Below are positions 1-8,724 of a DNA stretch of 47,854 nt, in pieces. The DNA is from JAEUIZ01 sp046155605. Its GTDB lineage: Bacteria > Planctomycetota > Phycisphaerae > Phycisphaerales > UBA1924. Each line of letters opens with the position of its first letter. Position 1 is the first letter of the stretch. Where the stretch lies: assembly GCA_046155605.1 (NCBI GenBank), contig JBJXFQ010000087.1, forward strand, positions 1 through 47,854. Direction: 5' to 3'. The notes beneath the pieces were generated by a model. That model was not told the origin of the DNA, did no database searches, and was given only the letters and a program-made list of their open reading frames with translations. The position numbers and the translations under genes were made by a program.

Positions 1-2
1 CC

Positions 3-116
3 TGCCGGACCTGCGAAACGCTCTGGAACCGCATCCAATCGGTCATCGACACCGTCACCGCCTCCGACGCCCAGCACTGCTTCTCGCATTGTGGCTACAC
101 GCTACGAAAGAACTGA
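3..116 (+). mobile_element. C-terminal end of an IS630-like transposase (partial, cut by window edge)
   Basis: Frame 3 is open from the window edge and reads CRTCETLWNRIQSVIDTV, then ends in a segment with the pattern CFSHCGY followed by a stop at 114-116. The ending in which an acidic or polar turn is followed by an aromatic residue, H/N, C and GY is typical of the last residues of IS630/Tc1-type DDE transposases. Only about 37 residues are visible, so no catalytic residues can be checked. The element may be intact outside the window or a remnant. No terminal inverted repeat was recognised between 117 and 225. Confidence 0.5.
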
Positions 117-225
117 GGTTGCTCTAAGCGCGGCCCGTGCGCAAGCGGCGAGGGCGCTCGAAGACGATGGCGTCGCCCAGCGCTCGGAAATTGCTCTGCA
201 CAGGAGCGGCGTGCCGACCGTGAGA

Positions 226-1680
226 CTATCGCGCCTCGGCCCGCGATTCCGCTTCCTCCCATCCGCCCCCGATCGCCTTCGAGAGCGCGATCGTCGCCTG
301 CACCACCGCCGCCCGGCTCTGCACGAGTTGATCCCGCTGTTCGAGAAGTTCACGCTGCGAATCGAGCACGCTCAGGTAATCCGTCAGCCCCTGCGTGTAG
401 AGTTGGGTGGCGAGGTCCGTCGAGCGCTCGTTCGATCCCACGGCCTCTTGAAGCAGCGCCCGCCGCTCTTGCTCGCGTGCAAACGCCACCGCCGCGTTCT
501 GGGCTTCCTCCATCCCCACCAGCACCGCCCGCTCGAGCAGCGCCAAGGCCCGATCCGCTCGCGCGTCCTCGACCTTCACCAACTCGCGCAGCCGCCCCGC
601 GTTGAAGACCGGCACCCGGACGCTCGGCCCGATCGACCAGAACACGCTATCGCCCTCGGGGAGTGTCCCGAACTTGGTGCTTTCCAACCCGAACGAGCCC
701 GTCAGGGACAAGCGTGGATAGAGGTCCGCCGTCGCCACGCCGATCCGCGCCGTCGCCGCCGCCAACTCTCGTTCCGCTCGCCGGATATCCGGCCTGCGGC
801 GCACCAAGTCCGCCGGCAGGCCCATCGCCAGCGTCGCGGGCGCAGCCGGAATCGGCCCCGTCGCTGCCAGTTGCGCCGTCAGCGCCCCAGGCTCTTCGCC
901 CACCAAGACGCCAAGCCGATGGATCGTCCGCGCGATCTCCTCGGCCAGCGCCGGCAGCCGGGCCTTGGTCGCCGCCACCTGCGCCTCGGCCCTCGTCGCG
1001 TCCAACTCGCTTGCGATCCCGCCCTCAAACCTCGCCCTCGCCAGCCCCGCCGAGTCGCCCTGCACGCGCGCCGATTCCTCCGCGATGGCCACCCGCGCCT
1101 GCAGCGCGCGCAACTCGACATAGTTTCTCGCCACTTCCGCCGTCAGCGACGCCAGTACCTCGCGCCGTCCCTCGGTTGCCGCCTCCAGATCGGCCTGCGC
1201 CGCCTCCGCGGTTCGCCGAACGTGCCCGAAGAGATCGATCTCCCACGACGCGTCGAATCCCGCCTGATACAGGTCCACGCCGTCCGTGTCCGATCCCGCC
1301 GCGAAGTTTCCGAATCGGCTGTTGGGGCTGGATCGGGTGCGCGAGTACGAAGCGCCCGCGTCGATGGTGGGAGACCGCAACGAACCCGCCACGCCGCGCT
1401 GCGCGCGCGCCTCGCGCACTCGCGCCGCCGCGATGCGCACGTCGTGATTCCCCGCCAGCGATCGTTCGATGAGGCCGTCCAAGGCCGGATCAGCCAGGAC
1501 TCGCCACCACGCGCCGACCTCTGCCGCCTCCGCGCTCAGCCCGCGTTCGAGCGGCACCGTCCACGCCGGCGGCGCGGGCGACTTTGGTTCGGCATAGTTC
1601 GGACCCACCGTGCAGCCCGCGAGCGAGGACATGGCCACCGCCGATGCAACCACCGCTGATCCGTTGGCGCGCGTCCTCAT
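226..1680 (-). CDS. RND/ABC efflux outer-membrane lipoprotein, NodT/TolC family
   Basis: This 484-residue protein is an outer-membrane channel that would complete a tripartite exporter. The N terminus is a lipoprotein signal with lipobox LAGC (Cys at about residue 23), followed by TVGPNY, which is typical of the NodT/OprM/CusC group. Two long repeats rich in Ala, Arg and Glu follow, corresponding to the two OEP helical hairpin modules. Conserved late motifs include GLPADLVRRRPDIRRAE and YPRLSLTGSFG. The start ATG overlaps the stop of the HlyD adaptor gene by four bases (1677-1680), so the two are translationally coupled. It is the last gene of the exporter operon. The family assignment is strong; the substrate is unknown. 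Confidence 0.93.
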   Translation of the reverse strand: MRTRANGSAVVASAVAMSSLAGCTVGPNYAEPKSPAPPAWTVPLERGLSAEAAEVGAWWRVLADPALDGLIERSLAGNHDVRIAAARVREARAQRGVAGSLRSPTIDAGASYSRTRSSPNSRFGNFAAGSDTDGVDLYQAGFDASWEIDLFGHVRRTAEAAQADLEAATEGRREVLASLTAEVARNYVELRALQARVAIAEESARVQGDSAGLARARFEGGIASELDATRAEAQVAATKARLPALAEEIARTIHRLGVLVGEEPGALTAQLAATGPIPAAPATLAMGLPADLVRRRPDIRRAERELAAATARIGVATADLYPRLSLTGSFGLESTKFGTLPEGDSVFWSIGPSVRVPVFNAGRLRELVKVEDARADRALALLERAVLVGMEEAQNAAVAFAREQERRALLQEAVGSNERSTDLATQLYTQGLTDYLSVLDSQRELLEQRDQLVQSRAAVVQATIALSKAIGGGWEEAESRAEAR

Positions 1681-2756
1681 GGCGTCCCGCTCCCCGCCGC
1701 GCCCGGGGTGGCCGCCGGCGCGTCGATGAAGACATCCATCTGCTGCCCCGGATAGACCGGGAGCGCATCACCGGCAAACGCATAGATCACCTGCAACACC
1801 CGCGTGTCCACGCGCTCCGAACTGTCCCCGGTGAGCGACCGCTTGGGGATCACATACGGCTCGATCCGCACGAACTTCAACTCGACCTTCAGCGCGCTGT
1901 TTCCGCGTAGCGACGCCCTCGCCGACGCGCCGGGCTTGAGCCGCCACGCGTCGTTCTCGTCCACGTCCACGCGCACATGCAGCGTCCGCGTCTCGCCCAT
2001 GAGCACCAGCCCCGAGCCCGCGTTCGCCGGCGCGTATTCCCCGACCCGGATGTTGACCTGCAAGACCTGCCCCGACACCGGCGCGCGGACGGTCAGCCGA
2101 TCCACCTCCGTCTGGGCTGCTTCCATCGAGGCCCGCGCCGACGCCACCCGCGCCTCGGCCACTTTCTTTAGCGGCCCCCAAGCCCCGGCCTCGAGCAAGG
2201 CCAACTGCGCCTCCGACTCGGCCAGACGTGATTCCGCCGTCTTCACCGCAAAGCGCTTCGAACTGAGCGTGTCCTGCGCCACGGCCCGCTTGTCGGGGAC
2301 CGCCTCCCAGTTGGCCAACTGCGCGCGCAAATCCTCCAGAATCGCTCGCGTCTCGGCCACCCGCGCCCGTGCCGGCGGAAGGTCTTCGGACCGCGGCTGC
2401 GCGACGAGTTGCTCCAGTTCCGCTTCAGCGCCGCGCAGGGCCGCCCGGCGCACTTCCAACTCCGCCTTTGCGGCCCGGTCATCGACGCGAAACAGCGCGT
2501 CGCCGGCCTTCACCTGTGCCCCCGCCACCACCGGTACCTCCACGACCACGCCCGCCACGGGCGCGCCGATGGCGATGTTCTGCGTGCTGGCCTCGACCAG
2601 CCCGGCTCCCGCGACCGAAGCGGAATAGGGCGATTTGGCCGGCGCTGCCACCGGGGGCGCGGCCGGCTGCTGCCGATTCTCCGATCGCACCGTTTGCACG
2701 GCCAGCGCGATCCCCGCCAGGGCGACCAGCGGGATGACGATCGTTCTCACATACAT
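1677..2756 (-). CDS. HlyD-family periplasmic adaptor (membrane fusion protein)
   Basis: This 359-residue adaptor starts with one N-terminal membrane anchor (about residues 5-22), followed by a Pro/Ala linker. It then shows a split biotinyl-lipoyl domain (first half near IGAPVAGVVVEVPVVAGAQV, second half near VRAPVSGQVLQVNIRVGE) flanking an alpha-helical coiled-coil hairpin of about 100 residues rich in Ala, Glu and Arg. A beta-barrel domain closes the protein. It would link the inner-membrane ABC complex to the outer-membrane channel encoded next. It lies 3 bases after the ATPase gene and overlaps the outer-membrane gene by 4 bases. Resemblance to DevB of the DevBCA exporters is inferred from the neighbouring DevC-like permeases. 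Confidence 0.92.
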   Translation of the reverse strand: MYVRTIVIPLVALAGIALAVQTVRSENRQQPAAPPVAAPAKSPYSASVAGAGLVEASTQNIAIGAPVAGVVVEVPVVAGAQVKAGDALFRVDDRAAKAELEVRRAALRGAEAELEQLVAQPRSEDLPPARARVAETRAILEDLRAQLANWEAVPDKRAVAQDTLSSKRFAVKTAESRLAESEAQLALLEAGAWGPLKKVAEARVASARASMEAAQTEVDRLTVRAPVSGQVLQVNIRVGEYAPANAGSGLVLMGETRTLHVRVDVDENDAWRLKPGASARASLRGNSALKVELKFVRIEPYVIPKRSLTGDSSERVDTRVLQVIYAFAGDALPVYPGQQMDVFIDAPAATPGAAGSGTP

Positions 2757-2759
2757 GGG

Positions 2760-3500
<741 letters not shown>

Positions 3501-3502
3501 GC

Positions 3503-4651
3503 TCACCCCTTGAAAACCATCCCCGGCTCCGCTCGGATCACGCGCATGAGGCTCAGCGAGCCCGCCATCACGCCGATCAACCCGATCGCGCCGCCAGCCA
3601 GCACCGGGATCTGCCACGGCATATTGAACGCCAGCCCCGCTCTCACGATCACGCGTCCGAGCAACACCGCCAGGCCCAGCCCGATGCCATAGCCGATCGC
3701 CCCGACGGTCAGCACCTGCGTTGCGACCATCCGGACCAGCAGCCAGTCGCCCGCGCCCATCGCCTTGAGCGCCGCAAAGTGCCGCAGGTTGTCGAGCGTG
3801 AACTGATACAGCGTCTGCCCGCACACCAGCACGCCGATGAGGAACCCCAGCCCGATCGCCAGCCCGAAATTCGCCAGAATGCCCGTTGAGTTAAGCAAGA
3901 AGTTCGTGCTGTGTGACTCGAACTCGGCGCTCGTCATCGCCGACAGGCCTGTCGCGCCCTCGATCCGAGCCGCCACCGCTTTCGGATCCACGCCGGGCCT
4001 CACGCCCACCAGCACGAAGGCGTTCACCCGTCGCTCCGGCGGCGCAAAGGCCAGCGCCCGGCTGTAAGTCGTGTAGACCACCGGCTCCCAGAAGAATCCC
4101 TTAGACGCGCGAAAACTACCAACGACCACCGCGTCCTCGTCGTTGAACGCCAGCCGGTCGCCGACGACCAGGGGCCTATCTCCACCGCGGGTCATCCGCA
4201 TCTTCCCATTGATCTCGTCCGCATCGATGAGCACTCCGCCCGCTCGCCGAAGGTCCGACAGGCGACCCTCCACCATTTCCGGCGGCCCGCCGAGCAGTGT
4301 CGCATCATCCAGCCCGGTCACGATCGCCTGCACCAGCGTGCCATCCGGCAACCGGCACCGCAGCCAACTCCGATACATGGGCACAGCCCACGACACGCCC
4401 TCGATCCCGCGCACCCGAGGCAAGGCCGTCTCGCTCAGGGGCTTTAGATCATCGCTGAACCGCCGCTGCGGGTCCATCACCCATAGGTCCACCGAGCCCG
4501 TGTCCCTGATGAACGACCCCATCCGCAGGATGAAGCCCGTCATGATCGACGCCTGCTGCGCGATGAGCATCACGGCGAACACGATGCCCGCGATCAGCCC
4601 CGCGTACTTGAGCCTGTCTCCCACCAGCATCTTGAACGCCACCTGAAGCAT
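3503..4651 (-). CDS. FtsX-like ABC permease, DevC-type (second copy)
   Basis: This 382-residue inner-membrane permease has one N-terminal transmembrane helix (about 17-40, preceded by FKMLVGDRLKYAG). A large periplasmic domain follows, then three C-terminal helices holding the FtsX core (motif TLDNLRHFAALKAMGAG). It is a paralogue of the gene immediately upstream: both share the GDR(L/A)KY start, a GLDDATL.GGPP block, the YTTY motif and the QFTLDNLRHF motif. The gap to the upstream permease is 12 bases and to the ATPase 2 bases. Two non-identical permeases with one ATPase suggest a heterodimeric transmembrane pair. The substrate is not evident; DevC-type relatives export lipids or glycolipids. 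Confidence 0.92.
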   Translation of the reverse strand: MLQVAFKMLVGDRLKYAGLIAGIVFAVMLIAQQASIMTGFILRMGSFIRDTGSVDLWVMDPQRRFSDDLKPLSETALPRVRGIEGVSWAVPMYRSWLRCRLPDGTLVQAIVTGLDDATLLGGPPEMVEGRLSDLRRAGGVLIDADEINGKMRMTRGGDRPLVVGDRLAFNDEDAVVVGSFRASKGFFWEPVVYTTYSRALAFAPPERRVNAFVLVGVRPGVDPKAVAARIEGATGLSAMTSAEFESHSTNFLLNSTGILANFGLAIGLGFLIGVLVCGQTLYQFTLDNLRHFAALKAMGAGDWLLVRMVATQVLTVGAIGYGIGLGLAVLLGRVIVRAGLAFNMPWQIPVLAGGAIGLIGVMAGSLSLMRVIRAEPGMVFKG

Positions 4652-4663
4652 CCGGTTCCTCGC

Positions 4664-5842
4664 CTACTGCTTGAACACCACGCCCGGCTCCAGCCGCATC
4701 ACCCGCTGCACGCTGATCAGCGACGCGATCGCGCAGATCACCGAGACCGCGATCCCCGTTCCCACCAGCGTCTGCCAGAGCAACCGGAACGACAGTTGCG
4801 TCGGCCCCGCCAGCCTCCCGAACAGCGAGGCCGCGCCGACCCCGATCCCATATCCGACCACGCCCACGACGAGCGCCTGGAGCAGGATCATCCCCAGCAG
4901 CAGAAGGTTTCCCGCGCCCATCGCCTTGAGCGTCCCGAAGTGCCGCAGGTTGTCGAGCGTGAACTGGTAGAACGTCTGGCCCGCGATGGCGGTGCCCACC
5001 AGGAACCCGAGCATCACGGCAATGCCGAAGTTGATCGGAATGCCCGTGTATTTCATGAAGTACATCACCGTCTTCCACGAGAACTCGTCGCGCGTGAACG
5101 CCGCCAGCCCCGTCTGCGCCCGGATCCGCTCGCAGAGTTGCTTGGGCGACATTCCCGCCGACGCCCCGGCCAACACGAACGACAGCAGTTTCCGCTCCCG
5201 CGGCGCAAACTGCGTCGCACGGTTGTACGTCGTGTAGATCACCGGCTGGCTCTGGAACGTCCGCGACACCCGGCAGATCCCCACCACAACCGCCCGACGA
5301 TCGTTCAACTCCAGCGTGTCGCCCACTTCTAGCGGCACGGGCTTCGCACCCGCGATCGGCTTGCCCTCGGCATCCAGCGGCAGCTTCGCGAGCCGCCCCT
5401 TCGCCCCGTCCTCGTCCACGATCACGCCCTCCGACCGCCGAAGGTCCGCCAGCGCGCCAGCCAGCATCACCGGCGGCCCCCCTGTCAGCGTCGCGTCATC
5501 GAGCCCGATTACGTTGCACGTCTGGAAGTTCCCGTCCGACATCCGCGCCTTCAAAAGCCCCTTGTAAAGGGGCGTCGCCCATTCCACACCCTCCACCCCG
5601 CGCACCCGCAGCAGCATCGTGTCCTGCACCGGCTTGATGTCGTCGATGTACTGCACCTTGGGGTCCATCACCCACACGTCGGGCTGTGAGGTGTCTGTCA
5701 CGAAGCCATATGTTCGCGTCATCAACCCGATGAAAATCGACGCCTGCTGCGTGATCAGGAGCGACGCGAACGCCACGCCCATGATGATCGCCAGGTACTT
5801 CGCGCGATCACCGATCAGCATCCGCAGCGCAATGCGACTCAT
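4664..5842 (-). CDS. FtsX-like ABC permease, DevC-type (first copy)
   Basis: First gene of the exporter operon, 392 residues from the ATG at 5842 (MSRIALRMLIGDRAKY). A TTG seven codons upstream is possible but adds nothing family-like. The architecture matches the downstream paralogue: an N-terminal helix at about residues 16-38, a soluble periplasmic domain of about 220 residues, then three helices with the FtsX motif TLDNLRHFGTLKAMGAG. The periplasmic domain is longer than in the paralogue and contains an extra Lys/Pro-rich segment near AEGKPIAGAKPVPLEVGD. No strong Shine-Dalgarno is visible ahead of the ATG. Function is inferred from family and operon. Confidence 0.9.
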   Translation of the reverse strand: MSRIALRMLIGDRAKYLAIIMGVAFASLLITQQASIFIGLMTRTYGFVTDTSQPDVWVMDPKVQYIDDIKPVQDTMLLRVRGVEGVEWATPLYKGLLKARMSDGNFQTCNVIGLDDATLTGGPPVMLAGALADLRRSEGVIVDEDGAKGRLAKLPLDAEGKPIAGAKPVPLEVGDTLELNDRRAVVVGICRVSRTFQSQPVIYTTYNRATQFAPRERKLLSFVLAGASAGMSPKQLCERIRAQTGLAAFTRDEFSWKTVMYFMKYTGIPINFGIAVMLGFLVGTAIAGQTFYQFTLDNLRHFGTLKAMGAGNLLLLGMILLQALVVGVVGYGIGVGAASLFGRLAGPTQLSFRLLWQTLVGTGIAVSVICAIASLISVQRVMRLEPGVVFKQ

Positions 5843-5931
5843 GCCAGCCCCGCACAACCGCAAGCCCGGGCACCCGCTCTCCCGTCAGCGTCGGGCCGCG
5901 CTCGGCTCACCACTCTAGCGGGGGAAGCCGG

Positions 5932-6654
5932 CTACGGAAGCCGCTTGAGCGTCCGCCCAAGCCTTGGCACATAGAAGTTAGCGCGGTCGAGCGAGAACGC
6001 GACGGCCGGGACGCTGCCATAGACGGTCGAGACGGGCGCGAATCCGAGATAGCGCGAGTCACGGCTCTGGTCGCGGTTGTCGCCGAGCACGAAGATGGTG
6101 CCCTGGGGGACCGTGACCGGGCCGAAGTCGCGCTTGCTGGCGAGGGCCGGCGTGAGCGCGATGGCGTGTCGGCGGGTGCCGAGCAGTTCGGTGGACTCCT
6201 CCATCGGGGTTGTTCGGCCATCGGGAAGGCGAGCCGGCGGGAGGGCCCCAACGAGGGTGGCGGTGGCAAGTTGGCCGTTGATGTAGAGGAGGTTCTTGCG
6301 GAGTTCGACGGTGTCCCCGGCGATGGCGGCGACGCGCTTGACGAGGCGGATGCCGTCGGCGGGCGAGGCCAGCGTGACGATCTGGCCGCGGTCAGGGTAA
6401 TCCCATCGGGCAAGCCAGGTTGTGGTGAAGGGAACACGGAGGCCGAAGGCGAGTTTGTTCACGACGATGCGATCGCCCTCGACGATCGTGGGTCGCATCG
6501 AGCCGGAGGGCACGTCGTTCCAGTCGGCGATGGAGGCGCGGACGGGGAGAAGGATGGCGGCGGCGAGGGCGAAGGGATGGACCCAGCCGCGGATGAAGCG
6601 GCGAAGGCGAGCATGCCGAGGGTTGGTCGGTTCTGGTGCGGGGGGGATGGGCAT
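5932..6654 (-). CDS. lepB: Signal peptidase I (type I leader peptidase, S26 family)
   Basis: This 240-residue membrane-anchored serine protease removes signal peptides from exported proteins. After a basic N terminus there is one transmembrane helix (about 24-38). The box VPSGSMRPT carries the catalytic Ser at about residue 52, and RLVKRVAAIAGD carries the catalytic Lys at about 106. The late box GDNRDQSRDSRYLG is also family-typical. The start MPIPPAPEP at 6654 was chosen. The reading frame stays open upstream for over 100 codons, but that part is low-complexity, Pro/Ser-rich and runs over the divergent flagellar promoter and the 73-residue ORF. The gene is transcribed away from the flagellar block. 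Confidence 0.92.
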   Translation of the reverse strand: MPIPPAPEPTNPRHARLRRFIRGWVHPFALAAAILLPVRASIADWNDVPSGSMRPTIVEGDRIVVNKLAFGLRVPFTTTWLARWDYPDRGQIVTLASPADGIRLVKRVAAIAGDTVELRKNLLYINGQLATATLVGALPPARLPDGRTTPMEESTELLGTRRHAIALTPALASKRDFGPVTVPQGTIFVLGDNRDQSRDSRYLGFAPVSTVYGSVPAVAFSLDRANFYVPRLGRTLKRLP

Positions 6655-6738
6655 AGGGGAGGTACGGAGGGGGTGGCGGGGGAGTTCGACGGCGGAAGGC
6701 TCCAAGCGCAAGCCGCGAATCTGAAAGGCGCGAAACAC

Positions 6739-6754
6739 TGGCACGCCGCTTGAG
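6739..6754 (+). promoter_or_regulatory. Sigma-54-type promoter of the flagellar operon
   Basis: The bases TGGCACGCCGCTTGAG match the sigma-54 consensus TGGCACGNNNNTTGCW. They fit at the -24 GG element, the CACG extension and the -12 TTG, with the correct spacing, and deviate only in the last two bases (AG instead of CW). The predicted start would be near 6765, leaving a leader of about 18 bases before the ATG at 6783, with a GGAG-type ribosome site at 6771-6774. Middle and late flagellar genes are sigma-54 dependent in many bacteria. This is inference from sequence match and position. Confidence 0.55.
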
Positions 6755-6782
6755 AGGAGGGAGGCAGACAGGAGCGTGCAAG

Positions 6783-7004
6783 ATGCGTGCGGAGCCGAGA
6801 TCGCCGGGTACGGGTGCGTCGACCGAGCGAGTGACGGCGCGGGCTCTGAATGCGGAGTTGGCGGCGGCTTTGGCCTCTGGAAGGCTGGGGGCCGAACTGG
6901 TGCGTGTGGCTCGGATAGCGGCGGCGATGCACCGCGGGATCGAGGCGGAACGGGCGCACGCAGAGGCGCTGTCGCGCAGGGTCGGCGCGGGGGAGGGCGC
7001 ATGA
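6783..7004 (+). CDS. Small unknown protein at the head of the flagellar operon
   Basis: A 73-residue ORF begins MRAEPRSPGTGAS and is followed by an Ala/Arg/Glu-rich segment (from about residue 18) likely to be a single long amphipathic helix. The GGAG ribosome-binding site lies 8 bases before the ATG. The stop overlaps the flgF start as ATGA (7001-7004), the same coupling used elsewhere in this operon, which is the best support that it is real. No family is recognised and no signal peptide or membrane segment is visible. It could be a small chaperone or regulator for flagellar assembly, but this rests on position only. Composition alone cannot exclude a chance ORF in this GC-rich DNA. Confidence 0.5.
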   Translation: MRAEPRSPGTGASTERVTARALNAELAAALASGRLGAELVRVARIAAAMHRGIEAERAHAEALSRRVGAGEGA

Positions 7005-7771
7005 ACTACGGGATGCAGATCTCGGCATCGGGCGTGCTCACGAGCCTCTATCGCATGGATGTGGCCGCGAATAACCTGGCGAACGTCTCGACGGTCGGGT
7101 TCAAGCCGGACTTCGCGGCGATCAGGCAGCGAGACGCCGAGCGGGTGGAAGCGCGGCTTTCCGACGTGCCGGCGAACGAACTGATGGAGCGGCTTGGCGG
7201 GGGCGTGTTCTCGATGCCGACGCGCACGAGCATCGCGCAGGGCGTTCTGACGGCCACGACGAACGCGCTGGACCTGGCGATCGAGGGGCCGGGCTTTTTC
7301 GCCGTGCGCGACGGCTCGGCGGATGGCGAGGTGCGGCTGACACGCGACGGGCGGCTGACACGAGATGCGAACGGGCGATTGGTGCAGGCGGCGAGCGGGC
7401 TGCCCGTGCTGGACGAGTCCGGGGGGGCGATCGTGATCTCGCAGGGCTCGGCGATCACGGTGGACACGTCGGGGACGATCCGCCAGAACGGGCAGGCGAT
7501 CGCGCGGCTGCAACTGGCGCAAGTAGAGAACGCCGGCGCACTGAAAAAGGCCGGGCATGGGCTGTTTGCGGTGCCGGAGGAGGCGCTGGGAGGCCGGGCT
7601 TCGGGGCGGATCCGACAGCAGATGGTGGAGCAGTCCGCGGTGGACGCGGTGAGGGCGCTGATGGCGGTGACGGACGCGGGCCGAGCGGCGGAGAGCAACA
7701 TGTCGATGGTGCAGGCGCACGATCGGCTGGCCGACCGCGCGATCAACGGGCTGGGGAGGGTGAGTGGGTAG
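7001..7771 (+). CDS. flgF: Flagellar basal-body rod protein FlgF-like
   Basis: This 256-residue rod protein begins MNYGMQISASGVLTSLYRMD and continues with the flagellar basal-body rod signature VAANNLANVSTVGFKPD (about residues 21-37). The middle shows the FlgE/F/G core (LDLAIEGPGFFAV, LTRDGRLTRDANGRLV), and the end has the C-terminal rod motif near QQMVEQSAVDAVRALMAVT. FlgF forms the proximal part of the distal rod. It is separated by 114 bases from the closely related flgG, and its ATG overlaps the preceding small ORF. Distinction from FlgG is based on shorter conserved motifs and gene order; FlgF is more likely. Confidence 0.9.
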   Translation: MNYGMQISASGVLTSLYRMDVAANNLANVSTVGFKPDFAAIRQRDAERVEARLSDVPANELMERLGGGVFSMPTRTSIAQGVLTATTNALDLAIEGPGFFAVRDGSADGEVRLTRDGRLTRDANGRLVQAASGLPVLDESGGAIVISQGSAITVDTSGTIRQNGQAIARLQLAQVENAGALKKAGHGLFAVPEEALGGRASGRIRQQMVEQSAVDAVRALMAVTDAGRAAESNMSMVQAHDRLADRAINGLGRVSG

Positions 7772-7885
7772 CGAGTGGCCAAGGTCCGAACGGTCAAACG
7801 GCTAACTGAGGCAGAAGGCAGATGGCGAGGCAGACGAGCCGCGAGGCGGAGCGTGTGCCGCTGAGTGCGAGTGAAGGAAGGAAGC

Positions 7886-8692
7886 ATGGCGAACATCGCG
7901 TTGCAATCGGCGGCCACGGGTCTTTCGGCGCTCAACACGAAGTTGGACGTGATCGCGAACAACCTGGCGAACGTGAACACCAACGGATTCAAGGCGAGCC
8001 GGGCGAACTTTCAGGACTTGCTCTACCTGGAGCGCGCGCAGCCGGGGGTCGAGAACGCGATCGGCGATCAGCGACCCACCGGGCTGTACGTCGGGCTTGG
8101 GGTCAAGGTCTCGGGCACCCAGGTGACCTTCGAGCAGGGGACGCTGATCAACACCAATCGTGAGTTGGACCTGGCCATCGAGGATGCCGGGTTTTTCAAG
8201 GTGACGGTCGAGGATTCGCTCGGCGGCGGGTCGGCGTACACGCGAGCCGGCGGGTTCGCGCTCAACTCCGACGGCGAGATCGTGCTCGCCAACGACCAGG
8301 GCCGGCGGCTGGACCCGAACATCACCATTCCCAGCGACGCACGGACGATCAAGATTGGTGCGGACGGCAAGGTCTTCGTCGATCAGCCGGGCACCACGGA
8401 ACTTGCCGAGATCGGCCAGATCCAACTCTCAACATTCGTCAACCCCGCGGGGCTTAAGCAGGTGGGCGAGAACCTGTTCGTCGAATCCGCCGCCTCCGGG
8501 CCGGCCATCGAGGGCAATCCGCAGGAGGAGAACCGCGGCAAACTGCGGCAGGGCTTCGTGGAGGCGTCGAATGTCGATCCGACGTTCGAACTGATCGAGA
8601 TGATCCGGACGCAGCGGGCCTTCGAGATGAACAGCAACACGATCCGCGCGGCTGACGACACGCTGCGAGCGATCGCGGCGCTTCGGCGGTAG
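7886..8692 (+). CDS. flgG: Flagellar distal-rod protein FlgG
   Basis: This 268-residue rod subunit has the start MANIALQSAATGL at 7886, chosen for the good ribosome site GAAGGAAGGAAG just upstream. The rod signature VIANNLANVNTNGFKASRANF lies at about residues 23-43. FlgG-specific features include YVGLGVKVSGTQVTFEQGTL (the segment that straightens the rod), DLAIEDAGFFKV and the C-terminal SNVDPTFELIEMIRTQRAFE followed by NSNTIRAADDTL. Its length agrees with the usual 260 residues. It follows flgF and precedes flgA, the order seen in many flagellar operons. Confidence 0.96.
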   Translation: MANIALQSAATGLSALNTKLDVIANNLANVNTNGFKASRANFQDLLYLERAQPGVENAIGDQRPTGLYVGLGVKVSGTQVTFEQGTLINTNRELDLAIEDAGFFKVTVEDSLGGGSAYTRAGGFALNSDGEIVLANDQGRRLDPNITIPSDARTIKIGADGKVFVDQPGTTELAEIGQIQLSTFVNPAGLKQVGENLFVESAASGPAIEGNPQEENRGKLRQGFVEASNVDPTFELIEMIRTQRAFEMNSNTIRAADDTLRAIAALRR

Positions 8693-8724
8693 TGGGGGCG
8701 GGTGATGCGTGAGCGACGGGCGGC

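Noticed and set aside
91..1659. Long plus-strand ORF opposite the outer-membrane factor gene
   Set aside because: It is an Arg/Pro/His-rich antisense shadow caused by high GC content; the minus-strand gene has clear lipoprotein and NodT signatures.
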